Shown: positions 9,537-18,878, counted from the first letter of the stretch. The stretch is DNA of 64,000 bases from Parvibaculaceae bacterium PLY_AMNH_Bact1 (GCA_032881465.1 CP126168.1:1240001-1304000); one strand, 5' to 3'. Translations and numbers: made by a program. Notes: generated by a model not told the origin, from the sequence alone.

Positions 9537-9564
9537 TTGACTCCCCTGAGCCACCCTGTATCTC
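9537..9564 (+). promoter_or_regulatory. Sigma-70-type promoter for fabD
   Basis: TTGACT (9537-9542), a 16-bp spacer and TATCTC (9559-9564), about 70 bp before fabD. The CTTGAC form of the -35 box is usual in alphaproteobacteria; the -10 box is weak. Confidence 0.45.
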
Positions 9565-9635
9565 TGTCCGCCTGACTTTGGCCCTATTTCAGGGGTTTCA
9601 AGGGTCGTGAAAGACGAAGAATAAAGCGGGGACGC

Positions 9636-10577
9636 ATGACACGGGCATTTACCTTTCCAGGACAGGGATCGCAGACAGTCGGCATGGGCAAGGAACTGGC
9701 AGACGCCTTTCCGGCGGCAAAGGCTGTTTTTGACGAAGTGAACGACGCGCTTGGCCAGGATCTGACAGCCCTCATGTGGGGTGGCCCTGAGGATGAGCTC
9801 ACGCTTACCGAAAACGCCCAGCCCGCTTTGATGGCGGTCTCCGTGGCTGTCATGCGGACCCTGGAGAGCGAAGGCGGCTGGTCTCTGGCAGACAAAGCAA
9901 GCTTCGTTGCCGGCCACTCTTTGGGCGAATATTCAGCACTTGCTGCTGCGGGGACCTTTTCACTGGCAGATACAGCCCGCCTCCTCAAAACCCGGGGCAA
10001 GGCGATGCAGGCCGCTGTGCCGGTCGGCGAAGGCGCCATGGCCGCCATGTTGGGCCTGTCCTTCGAGGACGCCCAGGCTGTCGCCGCTGAGGCTGCAGCA
10101 GGTGAGGTTTGCTCCGCAGCTAACGACAATGCAGATGGTCAGGTCGTGATTTCAGGCTCCAAAGCTGCCGTTGAGCGTGCTGCCGTTCTTGCCAAGGAAA
10201 AGGGTGCAAAACGCGCCATGCTGCTGCCTGTGAGTGCGCCGTTCCATTGCGCCCTCATGCAACCCGCGGCCGACGCCATGGCGGAAGCCTTGGCAAGTGT
10301 GGACATGAAAGCACCGTGTGTGCCGGTGGTTGCCAATGTGACAGCCTCCGCCGTGTCCGATCCAGACGAGATCCGTAAGCTTCTTGTAGAGCAGGTGACA
10401 GGCATGGTGCGGTGGCGAGAAAGCGTCAAGTACCTCGCCGCCCAGGGAGTCACTGAATTGGTCGAAACAGGCGCTGGTAAGGTGCTCACCGGCCTCACCC
10501 GCCGGATCGATAAGTCTGTTGGGGGCGCAGCCGTCGGGGCACCTGCAGATATTTCTTCATTCCTAGAAACACTTTGA
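9636..10577 (+). CDS. fabD: Malonyl-CoA:ACP transacylase
   Basis: FabD loads malonyl groups from CoA onto acyl carrier protein for fatty acid elongation. The 313-residue protein starts with the family's FTFPGQGSQ oxyanion loop. The nucleophile is the serine of GHSLGEYSA (about residue 95), and the catalytic histidine is in SAPFHCALM. It heads a plus-strand fatty acid cluster (fabD-fabG-acpP-fabF) and is transcribed away from the ribosomal operon. Only 38 bp separate it from fabG. Confidence 0.97.
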   Translation: MTRAFTFPGQGSQTVGMGKELADAFPAAKAVFDEVNDALGQDLTALMWGGPEDELTLTENAQPALMAVSVAVMRTLESEGGWSLADKASFVAGHSLGEYSALAAAGTFSLADTARLLKTRGKAMQAAVPVGEGAMAAMLGLSFEDAQAVAAEAAAGEVCSAANDNADGQVVISGSKAAVERAAVLAKEKGAKRAMLLPVSAPFHCALMQPAADAMAEALASVDMKAPCVPVVANVTASAVSDPDEIRKLLVEQVTGMVRWRESVKYLAAQGVTELVETGAGKVLTGLTRRIDKSVGGAAVGAPADISSFLETL

Positions 10578-10615
10578 TTTCAAATAGTTGAGCGGAAAAG
10601 CTCAGGGAGAAACTC

Positions 10616-11353
10616 ATGTTTGATCTGACCGGAAAAACCGCGCTGGTGACAGGCGCATCAGGTGGCATTGGTTCCGCCGTCGCCAAAACACTCCACGCCC
10701 AGGGCGCAACGGTGGCGCTGTCGGGCACACGGGTTGAGGCACTGGAAGCGGTGGCCGCAGAGCTCGGTGACCGCGCCCACATTCTGCCCTGCAATCTGAG
10801 CGACAGCGCCGCTGTGGATGCTCTGCCAAAGCAGGCTGAAGAGGCCATGGGGCAGCTTGATATTCTGGTGAACAATGCGGGCGTCACCAAAGACAATATC
10901 TTCATGCGTATGAAAGATGACGAATGGAACGACGTGCTGGCGGTGAACCTCACGGCCTCCTTCCGTCTGGCACGTGCGTCTATGCGGGGCATGATGAAGC
11001 GCCGCTGGGGCCGCATCATCTCCATCACATCTGTTGTGGGCACCATGGGCAATCCGGGCCAGGCAAACTACGCCGCTTCGAAGGCGGGCGTGACGGGGAT
11101 GACCAAGTCGATTGCTCAGGAAGTCGCCTCCAGAAACGTGACCGCCAACTGCGTCGCCCCTGGCTTTATCGCAACCGCTATGACGGACGCTTTGGATGAA
11201 GGGCAGCAGGAACGAGTCAACGGAATGATTCCCATGGGCCGTATGGGATCTGGCGACGAAATTGCCGCCAGCGTGCTCTATTTGGCCTCCGAAGAAGCCG
11301 CCTACGTCACTGGCCAGACAATTCATGTAAACGGCGGCATGATCATGATTTAA
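10616..11353 (+). CDS. fabG: 3-oxoacyl-ACP reductase
   Basis: FabG is the NADPH-dependent SDR that reduces 3-oxoacyl-ACP in each elongation cycle. The 245-residue protein shows the cofactor motif TGASGGIG (residues 12-19), NNAG, and the catalytic Ser-Tyr-Lys as SITS and YAASK, ending with the FabG-like VNGGM. CAGGGAG precedes the ATG. Neighbours fabD, acpP and fabF separate it from the many other SDRs and make the assignment firm. Confidence 0.96.
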   Translation: MFDLTGKTALVTGASGGIGSAVAKTLHAQGATVALSGTRVEALEAVAAELGDRAHILPCNLSDSAAVDALPKQAEEAMGQLDILVNNAGVTKDNIFMRMKDDEWNDVLAVNLTASFRLARASMRGMMKRRWGRIISITSVVGTMGNPGQANYAASKAGVTGMTKSIAQEVASRNVTANCVAPGFIATAMTDALDEGQQERVNGMIPMGRMGSGDEIAASVLYLASEEAAYVTGQTIHVNGGMIMI

Positions 11354-11652
11354 AGGCAAGCAAAATCAAAGGCTTAGGTGTGTGCTATTCGGTCGTTTTC
11401 GCTGTCGTCAAAACTGGCGCAGGGCCAAAAAGTGTGTTACCTAACCGGCGATTTTTACTTGCGAAAGCGGCGTGAAGAGGCCAGAACAGCCGCCACGTGG
11501 TAACAGGGAGAAGATGAGGCACTAAACCTCACCCACCACACAAGTTTCCAAGCGCGTCTGCGCGAGGCCAGCCATCCGGTGCCAGCTAGGTGCCAGCAAA
11601 CAATCCCGGGCGAGAGCGCCGGGGAAGAACACGAAGGATCTGAGGACAGAAC
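11354..11652 (+). other. 299-bp intergenic region before acpP
   Basis: No gene is seen here. It probably holds the separate strong promoter that acpP commonly has. Around 11577-11600 there is a short direct repeat of GGTGCCAGC. I could not assign convincing -35 and -10 boxes. Confidence 0.4.
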
Positions 11653-11886
11653 ATGAGTGACATTGCAGAGCGCGTGAAGAAAATCGTTGTTGAGCATCTC
11701 GGTGTTGAAGCCGACAAGGTGCAGGAAAACGCAAGCTTCATCGATGACCTTGGCGCAGACAGCCTCGACAATGTCGAGCTGGTCATGGCCTTTGAAGAAG
11801 AGTTCGGCGTAGAAATTCCGGACGACGCGGCAGAAACCATTCTGACCGTTGGCGACGCCGTGAAGTTCATCAGCGCGAATTCCTAA
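11653..11886 (+). CDS. acpP: Acyl carrier protein
   Basis: A small acidic four-helix protein (77 residues) that carries growing acyl chains on a 4'-phosphopantetheine arm. The attachment site is Ser37 in [12 protein letters not shown], with the rest of helix II intact ([11 protein letters not shown]). Codon choice is typical of a highly expressed gene. It is followed by a strong hairpin terminator, so fabF is probably read mostly from another promoter or by read-through. Confidence 0.98.
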   Translation: MSDIAERVKKIVVEHLGVEADKVQENASFIDDLGADSLDNVELVMAFEEEFGVEIPDDAAETILTVGDAVKFISANS

Positions 11887-11902
11887 TTGAATTAACGATG
11901 TC

Positions 11903-11932
11903 GGGCGCTGCATCCAATGGGTGCATGCGCCC
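11903..11932 (+). terminator. Hairpin terminator after acpP
   Basis: GGGCGC and GCGCCC arms with an inner GCATCC/GGGTGC pairing around an AAT loop, followed by GTCGTCTTTT. It starts 16 bp after the acpP stop. Confidence 0.7.
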
Positions 11933-11953
11933 GTCGTCTTTTCAGCGTAGGCT

Positions 11954-12000
11954 GGAGCCTATTCCCGAAAAGTGTCCGCGGTTTTCGGACAAGAATGTGC
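11954..12000. repeat. Dispersed palindrome, copy G (CCGAAAAGTG subtype)
   Basis: The core arms CCGAAAA and GTTTTCGG are flanked by GGAGCCTATTC and CAAGAATGTGC. This form closely resembles an intergenic palindrome that is very common in Hyphomicrobiales genomes. It lies just upstream of fabF and shows that the open frame upstream of the fabF start is not coding. Confidence 0.65.
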
Positions 12001-12082
12001 AATAGAACATCACCGGGTCTTCAGATCCGTTGAACCAATAATATCCAACTCAAGTTGGCCAAAGAACTTGGAGTGTATGCGA

Positions 12083-13342
12083 ATGCGTCGTGTTGTTGTT
12101 ACAGGCATGGGAATGGTCACACCTCTTGGGTGCGGCGTCGACACCACCTGGAAACGCGTCCTAGACGGCGAGTCCGGCGCTGGCATGATCTCAAAGTTCG
12201 ATACCAGCGATCTGCCCTGCAAGATCGCCTGTGAAGTTCCCCGCGAAGGTGAGGGTGCCTTTGTTCAGGATGATTGGGTTGAGCCAAAAGAAGCCAAGCG
12301 GATCGATGAATTCATCATCTACGCCTTGTCGGCTGCTGAGCAAGCGATCAAGGACAGCGGATGGGAACCCAAAAGTCACGAAGATCAATGCCGCACAGGC
12401 GTGATGATCGGGTCTGGCATTGGCGGTCTTCCAGGCATCGAAGAAGCAGCCATTACACTGCGCGACAAAGGTCCGCGGCGGGTAAGCCCATTCTTCATTC
12501 CAGGACGCCTGATCAATCTGGCATCAGGATATGTGTCCATCAAATACGGCCTCAAAGGTCCTAACCATTCTGTGGTCACCGCCTGTTCAACCGGTGCTCA
12601 CGCAATTGGTGATGCATCGCGTCTGATCATGTTTGGTGACGCCGATGTGATGGTCGCAGGTGGCGCAGAATCTGCCATCAGCCGTCTGGGTATTGCCGGT
12701 TTTGCGGCATGCCGTGCGCTTTCGACAGGCTTTAATGACACACCGGAAAAAGCATCCCGTCCTTACGACGAAGGCCGCGACGGCTTCGTCATGGGCGAAG
12801 GATCAGGCGTTGTTGTTCTCGAAGAATATGAACACGCGAAGGCACGTGGCGCGACCATCTATGCAGAGGTTGCGGGCTATGGTCTTTCTGGTGATGCTTA
12901 TCACATCACGGCCCCGGCTTCTGACGGCGACGGTGGTTTCCGTTCCATGCAAATGGCGCTCGGACATTCAGGCCTTGGCGTTGCGGACATTGATTATGTA
13001 AACGCTCACGGAACGTCGACTCCTCTGGGAGATGAGATTGAACTCGGCGCTGTGTCGCGTCTCTTTGGAAATTCGATCGAGACCATGTCCATGTCATCGA
13101 CCAAGTCTTCTATTGGTCATTTGTTGGGCGCCGCGGGTGCCGTCGAGGCCATTTTCTCGATCCTAGCAATGCGGGACAATATCGTGCCGCCGACCATCAA
13201 TCTTGAAACTCCGTCGGTTGAAACGGATATGGATCTGGTCCCGCTCAAAGCCCGTGAAAAACCAGTGAACGCAGTGCTCACCAACTCCTTCGGGTTTGGC
13301 GGAACCAATGCGTCACTTGTCATGAAAAAAGCTGACGCTTGA
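12083..13342 (+). CDS. fabF: 3-oxoacyl-ACP synthase II
   Basis: FabF is the elongating condensing enzyme; it extends acyl-ACP with malonyl-ACP and is needed for cis-vaccenate formation. I choose ATG 12083 (MRRVVVTGMGMVTPLG, 419 residues): GGAG lies 9 nt upstream and the family starts exactly here. ATG 12077 is the alternative. The frame stays open back to 11972, but that stretch runs through a repeat element. The catalytic Cys-His-His are visible as TACSTGAHA, NAHGTSTPLGD and SSIGHLLGAAG. Its stop overlaps the TTG start of mltG. Confidence 0.96.
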   Translation: MRRVVVTGMGMVTPLGCGVDTTWKRVLDGESGAGMISKFDTSDLPCKIACEVPREGEGAFVQDDWVEPKEAKRIDEFIIYALSAAEQAIKDSGWEPKSHEDQCRTGVMIGSGIGGLPGIEEAAITLRDKGPRRVSPFFIPGRLINLASGYVSIKYGLKGPNHSVVTACSTGAHAIGDASRLIMFGDADVMVAGGAESAISRLGIAGFAACRALSTGFNDTPEKASRPYDEGRDGFVMGEGSGVVVLEEYEHAKARGATIYAEVAGYGLSGDAYHITAPASDGDGGFRSMQMALGHSGLGVADIDYVNAHGTSTPLGDEIELGAVSRLFGNSIETMSMSSTKSSIGHLLGAAGAVEAIFSILAMRDNIVPPTINLETPSVETDMDLVPLKAREKPVNAVLTNSFGFGGTNASLVMKKADA

Positions 13343-14466
13343 ACAGCACACCGGACGACCCAAAGCCAGAGGTTTCAGTCGAAGCCGAAGACAGTGTGAC
13401 GTCTGAGGAGAAACCCACAGACGACGAGAAACCTGCTGGCGCCGACGACCAGACATCCGATGAGACAAAACCACCGAGGCGATGGCTGCGGTGGGCCCTG
13501 ATTAGTGCCCTGGCAGGTCTGCTGGTGGTTGGGGGCGCAGCGACTGGCGCTTTCTACTACGCCAAAGACCAGTTTGAGCGCGAGGGACCAGCAGAGACGG
13601 ACAGTGTATTTCTGCTGGAAAGAGGCACGGGCCTCAATAAGGCTGCCACGCAACTTGAAGAGCAGGGGCTTATCACCGATTCCCTGATTTTCCGCATGGC
13701 GCTCCAGGTGGTGGGTCGAGCATCCACCCTGAAAGCCGGTGAATTTCTCATTCCCGCTAACGCGAGCATGGCCGAGATCGCGAAGATCCTTCGCGAAGGA
13801 AAGTCCATCCTGCACAAGCTTACTCTTGCTGAAGGCCTGACCAGCTGGGAGGCAATGCAAATAATTGCTGCCGACCCGGTGCTCATGGGAGAGGTGCCCG
13901 ACCTCCCTGCAGAGGGCGCCTTGCTGCCGGAAACCTATCTCTTTACCAGAGGCACAAGCCGCGCGGACATCGTTGCTCAAATGGAGGCGGCTCATATTGA
14001 GGTGGTAGAGCGCCTTTGGGACGAACGGGCAGAAAACTTACCCGTCACCTCAATTGAGGAAGCTGTGGTTTTGGCTTCGATCGTAGAGAAGGAAACTGGT
14101 GTTGCGGCAGAGCGGCCCCGTGTGGCCGCCGTCTTTATCAACCGGCTGAGACGAGGGATGCGGCTGCAGTCTGACCCGACGATTATCTACGGCATCACCA
14201 ATGGAAAAGGGCCTCTGGGTCGCCCCATTCGCAGGTCCGAGATTGATAGGAAAACTGCCTACAACACATACCAGATTGATGGTCTGCCCCCAGCACCGAT
14301 TGCCAACCCAGGTGAAGCATCAATTGCAGCGGTGCTCAATCCGCCAACAACGAATGAGTTTTATTTCGTCGCAGATGGCACCGGCGGGCATGTGTTTTCG
14401 AAAACACTCGCAGAACACAATCGAAATGTCGCCAAATGGCGCCGGATTGAGCGATCTCGTCGATAA
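13339..14466 (+). CDS. mltG: Endolytic murein transglycosylase MltG, TTG start
   Basis: MltG (YceG-like) cleaves nascent glycan strands and is thought to set chain length. The 375-residue protein has a charged, disordered cytoplasmic N-terminus (1-48), one transmembrane helix (about 50-72), a LysM-like subdomain, and the catalytic region with ASIVEKETG carrying the active glutamate and LLPETYLF. The start is TTG at 13339, overlapping the fabF TGA (TTGA); no ATG occurs before the structured part, so a non-ATG start is required. The exact position is less certain than the family. Confidence 0.9.
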   Translation: MNSTPDDPKPEVSVEAEDSVTSEEKPTDDEKPAGADDQTSDETKPPRRWLRWALISALAGLLVVGGAATGAFYYAKDQFEREGPAETDSVFLLERGTGLNKAATQLEEQGLITDSLIFRMALQVVGRASTLKAGEFLIPANASMAEIAKILREGKSILHKLTLAEGLTSWEAMQIIAADPVLMGEVPDLPAEGALLPETYLFTRGTSRADIVAQMEAAHIEVVERLWDERAENLPVTSIEEAVVLASIVEKETGVAAERPRVAAVFINRLRRGMRLQSDPTIIYGITNGKGPLGRPIRRSEIDRKTAYNTYQIDGLPPAPIANPGEASIAAVLNPPTTNEFYFVADGTGGHVFSKTLAEHNRNVAKWRRIERSRR

Positions 14467-14565
14467 GCATTTTCAACAAAAGTTGCGAGACTTTTGTGGT
14501 TCGACAATGCGACCTTAGACATAGAGACCACTAGGCTTGAGCATTGCTATACTGCTTTAAGCGCA
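14467..14565. repeat. Dispersed two-hairpin palindromic element, copy B
   Basis: Module 1 (14467-14510) has GCATTTTC and a degenerate ACAATGC at its ends and inner arms ACAAAAGT/ACTTTTGT. Module 2 (about 14533-14562) pairs GCTTGAGC with GCTTTAAGC. It begins directly after the mltG stop and may serve as its 3' end. Confidence 0.65.
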
Positions 14566-14604
14566 GGGTGCGCGCGTGTTGATTCCCAATCTGAGGATGT
14601 TTCC

Positions 14605-15507
14605 ATGGCCTTGAAGAGTATGACCGGTTTTGCTCGTACCGAGGGCACTCATGGTGCGTATCGGTGGCACTGGGAAATAAGAAGCGTCAATGGGAAGAGC
14701 CTCGATTGCCGTTTTCGCCTGCCCTCTGGGTTTGAAGATATTGAGCCTGCCTTGCGCGATGAACTCAGCAAAGCGATCAAGCGAGGCAATTGTCAGGCCG
14801 CCCTTCAGATGGACAAGTCGGCAGCGGAGACCGCCGTACGTGTGAATGATGCGATGCTGCGTGACGTTCTGCGGGCGAGCAAGGTCGTATTAGAGGCAGC
14901 GGCAGAACAGGGTGCAGAAATAGTGCCACCAACCACCGACGGATTGCTCTCTATCCGTGGCGTGCTGGAAACAGCAGAGGTTGAGGAAGATGAGGCAGAC
15001 GAAAAAGCCCTGCGCGAAGCTCTCACATCCTCATTCGCTGAAGTTGCTGCGTCCCTGGCCGCCGCCCGTCGGGAGGAAGGGCAGAAACTTGATGAGATTG
15101 TGAAGGGGCAGATCGACCGGATCGAAATTCTGACCAATGAAGCCGCTAAATCCCCGGCCGGAGGGGCAGAAGCCTTCCGCCAACGGCTGAAGGACCAGAT
15201 TGCTGAATTATTGGACGCCTCAACCGAGCTGCCGAAGGACCGCCTGGCGCAGGAAGCAGCTCTGCTGGCAACAAAGGCAGATGTGCGCGAAGAACTGGAC
15301 AGACTGACGGCCCATGTGGCTCAGGCTCGGGATCTTGCTGCTAGCGACGAACCGGTAGGTCGCCGCCTCGATTTCCTGACCCAGGAGTTCAACCGGGAAG
15401 CCAACACACTCTGCGCGAAAGCCGCGGACAATGACCTCACCCGCATTGGTCTCGACCTCAAAGCGGTGATCGACCAACTGAAAGAACAGGTGCAAAACGT
15501 CGAATGA
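14605..15507 (+). CDS. yicC: YicC family endoribonuclease
   Basis: YicC proteins have been reported as endoribonucleases, associated in E. coli with turnover of the small RNA RyhB. The start is ATG 14605 (MALKSMTGFAR): the family begins with the MTGFAR motif, and GAGGA lies 8 nt upstream; upstream in-frame codons run through a repeat. The 300-residue length fits, with the N-terminal YicC_N domain and the C-terminal DUF1732 region (DVREELDRLTAHV, GRRLDFLTQEFNREANTL). It overlaps gmk by 4 bp (ATGA), a conserved pairing. Confidence 0.93.
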   Translation: MALKSMTGFARTEGTHGAYRWHWEIRSVNGKSLDCRFRLPSGFEDIEPALRDELSKAIKRGNCQAALQMDKSAAETAVRVNDAMLRDVLRASKVVLEAAAEQGAEIVPPTTDGLLSIRGVLETAEVEEDEADEKALREALTSSFAEVAASLAAARREEGQKLDEIVKGQIDRIEILTNEAAKSPAGGAEAFRQRLKDQIAELLDASTELPKDRLAQEAALLATKADVREELDRLTAHVAQARDLAASDEPVGRRLDFLTQEFNREANTLCAKAADNDLTRIGLDLKAVIDQLKEQVQNVE

Positions 15508-16142
15508 GTGAGATTGATATTCATCGCCGGGGATTAATGCTTGTGCTCTCCTCACCATCGGGCGCCGGGAAAACCACATTGTCCCGAAGACTGCTGGAGA
15601 GCGACGGCGAAATCACGATGTCGGTCTCTGCCACCACCCGGAAGCCGCGCCCAGGTGAGGAAAATGGCAAGGATTATCACTTCCTCACCACCGAAGATTT
15701 TGGGGTGATGCGGAACAAGGGTGAGTTTCTGGAACACGCCAAGGTCTTCGACAATTATTACGGTACCCCAAAAGGGCCTGTTGAAGAAGCACTGTCTGCG
15801 GGACGTGATGTCATGTTCGACATTGACTGGCAGGGGACGCAGCAGCTCGAAGAATCTGCCTCCAGCGATCTCGTGAAAGTCTTCATCCTTCCACCAAGTG
15901 GCCATGAGTTGGAAAAACGCCTCAACACGCGTGCGCAGGATCCGCCAGATGTGGTTGCGGGCCGTATGGCCAAAGCATCAGACGAAATCAGCCACTACGC
16001 GGAATATGACTACATCATCGTCAATGATGATGTGGAGAAAGCGCTGAAGGAACTGACAGCTATTCTTGTGGCCGAACGCGTCCGTCGCGAGCGGCGCGTG
16101 GGCCTGCGCACATTTGTTCAGCAACTACAGCAGGCGCTGTAA
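15504..16142 (+). CDS. gmk: Guanylate kinase
   Basis: Converts GMP and ATP to GDP and ADP. The 212-residue protein has the P-loop SSPSGAGKTTLSRR (residues about 16-29), the GMP-binding SVSATTRKPRPGE and the YGTPK segment, and FDIDWQGTQQL. It overlaps yicC (ATGA) and converges on the GST gene with a 14-bp gap. Confidence 0.96.
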   Translation: MSEIDIHRRGLMLVLSSPSGAGKTTLSRRLLESDGEITMSVSATTRKPRPGEENGKDYHFLTTEDFGVMRNKGEFLEHAKVFDNYYGTPKGPVEEALSAGRDVMFDIDWQGTQQLEESASSDLVKVFILPPSGHELEKRLNTRAQDPPDVVAGRMAKASDEISHYAEYDYIIVNDDVEKALKELTAILVAERVRRERRVGLRTFVQQLQQAL

Positions 16143-16156
16143 ATCAAGTTGGACTT

Positions 16157-16801
16157 TTAGAAGCTCTCTTTGCCGATCAGGTCATCAAACGGCACCATGA
16201 CCGCTTGTTGGTAGGCGGGCCGGTCTGAGAGGCGCGTGTACCATGCGGTGACATGCGGCAGGGCTGGGCGCTCAAGGTCTTTCATCTCGAAAAAGCGATA
16301 GAGGCAGGTCCCTGCCGGGATATCCGCAAGAGAGAAACCGTCGCCGACGAGATAGTCGCGGGTGGAAAGTTCTTTGTCCAGAAGGGTGAGCGCTGCGGTG
16401 GTTCTCTTCAACGCGCGATCAACAAATGCCGCACTTTGTTTTTCTTTTGGTGTGCGAACACCACCCCAAAAGAGATCCAAGGCTGCGGGCAGGAGGGTCG
16501 TCTGTGCCCAATCCATCCATTGTGCTGCAAGAGCGCGTCCTTGGACATCATCTGGGATGAGGATGGGGGCGTGTTGCTCTGCCAGATAGCGAATAATGGC
16601 CTGGCTTTCCCAAAGCACGAACCCGTCATCATCAATGACGGGGATGCGCCCATTGGGATTGCGGGCGAGGAAGCCGGGGCTATCAAGGCCCCCAAAGTCA
16701 CCGCCCGCATCAATTCGTTCGTATGGTTGACCCGTCTCCAATAAGGCCCAATAGGCCTTTTGAAGATTGAAAGCGCTGGCGCGTCCCCAAATACGGATCA
16801 T
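16157..16801 (-). CDS. Glutathione S-transferase family protein
   Basis: A 214-residue protein with an N-terminal thioredoxin-like domain (MIRIWGRASAFNLQKAYW, then NPNGRIPVIDDDG and the glutathione-binding WESQAIIRYLA) and an all-helical C-terminal domain containing the DYLVGDGFSLADIPAG folding motif. This is a typical cytosolic GST of unknown substrate. I place the start at ATG 16799-16801 rather than the TTG 15 bp upstream. The possible Shine-Dalgarno GGAAA falls inside repeat copy C. Confidence 0.87.
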   Translation of the reverse strand: MIRIWGRASAFNLQKAYWALLETGQPYERIDAGGDFGGLDSPGFLARNPNGRIPVIDDDGFVLWESQAIIRYLAEQHAPILIPDDVQGRALAAQWMDWAQTTLLPAALDLFWGGVRTPKEKQSAAFVDRALKRTTAALTLLDKELSTRDYLVGDGFSLADIPAGTCLYRFFEMKDLERPALPHVTAWYTRLSDRPAYQQAVMVPFDDLIGKESF

Positions 16802-16806
16802 GGATA

Positions 16807-16899
16807 GCGTTTCCAAGAAAAATGCGCTTGCGGTTTTCTGTCCGGAAACGCGACGAAAAGAAACGGCAGCCCAGTCTTAGCGACAACTAAAACCGGGCT
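16807..16899. repeat. Dispersed two-hairpin palindromic element, copy C
   Basis: Module 1 (16807-16852) has GCGTTTCC/GGAAACGC ends and inner AGAAAA/TTTTCT arms. Module 2 (16868-16899) has AGCCC/GGGCT ends and shares the string AAAACCGGGCTC with copy D. It fills the gap between the alcohol dehydrogenase and GST genes. Confidence 0.7.
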
Positions 16900-16906
16900 C
16901 TATTCT

Positions 16907-17959
16907 TTAAGGTTTCAGAACAACCCGGCCCATGATGCCACCCGTACGCAGATCATCCAGCGATTTGGTTGCCTGGTTAAGCGGACGCTCCTCGACCGGG
17001 ATAGGATCGATCTCACCGGCCTTCACCAGTTCCATCATATCGATCGTTTCCTGAAGCGAGCCCACATAGGAGCCGCCAATGCTGATAGCGCGCATGGGGA
17101 ACATCGGGATCGGCATGGAGAAACCACCACCGAAGAGACCGACAACGATCACCTGACCGCCCTTACGGACGATTGATGAGGCAAACTGGAGTGAGGACTC
17201 AGAACCCACAAAGTCGACTGCGGCTGGCACACCGCCATTCGTGTCGGCGAGCACCTTCTTGATCGCGTCTTCGTCTTTGGGATTGTAGACAGCGTGCGCA
17301 CCAGAACCCATCGCTGCCTGCAGCTTGTTCTCATCAACATCTGCACCGATTGGTGCAGCATCAAAGAGTGTCTTGGCGAATTGCAGACCCATCATGCCAA
17401 CACCACCAAGACCGACAACCGCGACCCGCTCTTCAGGGCTGATGTCGCCGAGCTTCTTCATGGCTGAGTAGGCGGTAAGACCGGAGCACATATAGGTTGC
17501 GGCCAGGCCTTTGGTGACGCCCGCGTAATCCAACAGGTAGCGTGGATGCGGCACGAGGGCATGGGTAGAATATCCACCGGCAACCTGAATGCCGAGATTT
17601 CGTGGCTTGTTGCAAAGATGCTCTTCACCGCGTCGGCATGTCGGGCACTCACCGCATCCAATCCACGGATAGGCGACGCGCTGGTCGCCAACCGCGACAC
17701 CTTCTGCGTCTGGCCCGACAGCGATCACTTCACCTTCAATCTCGTGACCGAGCGTAAAGGGAAGCTTGCGACCGCCGCGAACATCCAGCTTGTTGCCGCC
17801 GCCCAGGTCGAAATGTCCGTCATGGATGTGGACGTCAGAGTGACAAACCCCGCAATGGGTCACTTTGAGAAGGACTTGTGAGCCTTCAGGTGTGGGGAGG
17901 TCGCTCTCCACAGACTTCAGAGGGGCTCCATATTCGACAATGGCTTCAGATTTCATCAC
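16907..17959 (-). CDS. Zinc-dependent alcohol dehydrogenase family protein
   Basis: A 350-residue medium-chain dehydrogenase. The catalytic zinc ligands appear as CGVCHSDVH and GHEIEG, the structural zinc site as GCGECPTCRRGEEHLC, and the NAD(P)-binding motif as VVGLGGVGMMG. The CGVCHSD form with an HDGHFDLGGG insertion is typical of alcohol dehydrogenases, but the substrate cannot be read from sequence. The gene starts with two ATGs (residues 1-2). A second member of the superfamily lies at 62.6 kb; the two are not close paralogs. Confidence 0.85.
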   Translation of the reverse strand: MMKSEAIVEYGAPLKSVESDLPTPEGSQVLLKVTHCGVCHSDVHIHDGHFDLGGGNKLDVRGGRKLPFTLGHEIEGEVIAVGPDAEGVAVGDQRVAYPWIGCGECPTCRRGEEHLCNKPRNLGIQVAGGYSTHALVPHPRYLLDYAGVTKGLAATYMCSGLTAYSAMKKLGDISPEERVAVVGLGGVGMMGLQFAKTLFDAAPIGADVDENKLQAAMGSGAHAVYNPKDEDAIKKVLADTNGGVPAAVDFVGSESSLQFASSIVRKGGQVIVVGLFGGGFSMPIPMFPMRAISIGGSYVGSLQETIDMMELVKAGEIDPIPVEERPLNQATKSLDDLRTGGIMGRVVLKP

Positions 17960-18026
17960 GCGTTCCCTGTTTGGCTTGATTGTCCATATTTGTTGGGGCG
18001 CAATGTGGCACGGGGAGAGGGTGGGC

Positions 18027-18878
18027 TCAACTCCGTTTCAATGTGGAATAGGCACGGGCAAGAGCCGCAAATTCCTCAATGGACAGCTTTTCCGCGCGTG
18101 CTGACGATTCGACCCCTGCCTGCTCGCACAGTGTTAGTGGATCAACGGCAAGGGCCTTAAGGCTCGCGCGCACCATCTTCCGCCTCTGACCGAAGGCGGC
18201 TTTGACTACCCGTTGCAGATCGCCAATGTCAGCTTCCGCCAGGGGTTGGTCGCGTGGCTCCAGGTGCACAATGGATGAAGTAACCTTGGGCGGTGGCGTA
18301 AAGGCCATGCGGTCGACATCGAACACCTTCTGAGCGGTACATCGCCACTGCGCCAGGATGGAGAGGCGTCCATAGGCTTTACTGCCAGGCTGCGCCACGA
18401 TCCGCTCGGCGACCTCTTTCTGGAACATCAGGGTCAGGCTTTTGAACCATGGCGGCCAGGGCTCAGTCTCCAGCCATCCTGTGAGCAACGGGGTTGCTAT
18501 ATTGTAAGGCAGATTAGCAACGACCCTGACTGGGCCTGAGATGAGGTTCTTGTGATCAAGCTGGAGAGCATCCCCCTCCACAATCGTAAGGCGCTTAGGA
18601 TAGGTGTCGGAGATTTCCTGCAAAGCCGCTAGACAACGTTCATCGCGCTCAATTGCTACAACCGTGCCGGCGCCCTCTGACAAGAGGGCCCGTGTCAGGC
18701 CACCTGGACCCGGGCCGATTTCCAGCACAGTGACATCTGCAAGAGGACCGGCAGTCCGAGCGATGCGCCCAGTCAGGTTGAGATCCAGCAAGAAGTTCTG
18801 GCCCAACGATTTCTTGGCATTCAGTCCATGTGTCGCTAGGACGTCGCGTAGGGGTGGCAGGCCATCAGCGTCGCTCAT
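18027..18878 (-). CDS. rsmA: 16S rRNA dimethyladenosine transferase RsmA (KsgA)
   Basis: Dimethylates two adjacent adenines in helix 45 of 16S rRNA and acts as a late 30S assembly checkpoint. The 283 residues include [11 protein letters not shown], the SAM motif [12 protein letters not shown], and the catalytic [11 protein letters not shown]. The start overlaps the pdxA stop (ATGA). Order lptD-surA-pdxA-rsmA is the widely conserved proteobacterial arrangement. Confidence 0.96.
   Translation of the reverse strand: MSDADGLPPLRDVLATHGLNAKKSLGQNFLLDLNLTGRIARTAGPLADVTVLEIGPGPGGLTRALLSEGAGTVVAIERDERCLAALQEISDTYPKRLTIVEGDALQLDHKNLISGPVRVVANLPYNIATPLLTGWLETEPWPPWFKSLTLMFQKEVAERIVAQPGSKAYGRLSILAQWRCTAQKVFDVDRMAFTPPPKVTSSIVHLEPRDQPLAEADIGDLQRVVKAAFGQRRKMVRASLKALAVDPLTLCEQAGVESSARAEKLSIEEFAALARAYSTLKRS

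Noticed and set aside
10658-11359. A 233-codon open frame antisense to fabG
   Set aside because: Shadow of fabG; composition rich in H, R and G without a recognisable domain.
11972-12082. In-frame extension of fabF upstream of ATG 12083
   Set aside because: It runs through a dispersed palindrome and adds residues unlike the family; the chosen ATG has a well spaced Shine-Dalgarno and the standard N-terminus.
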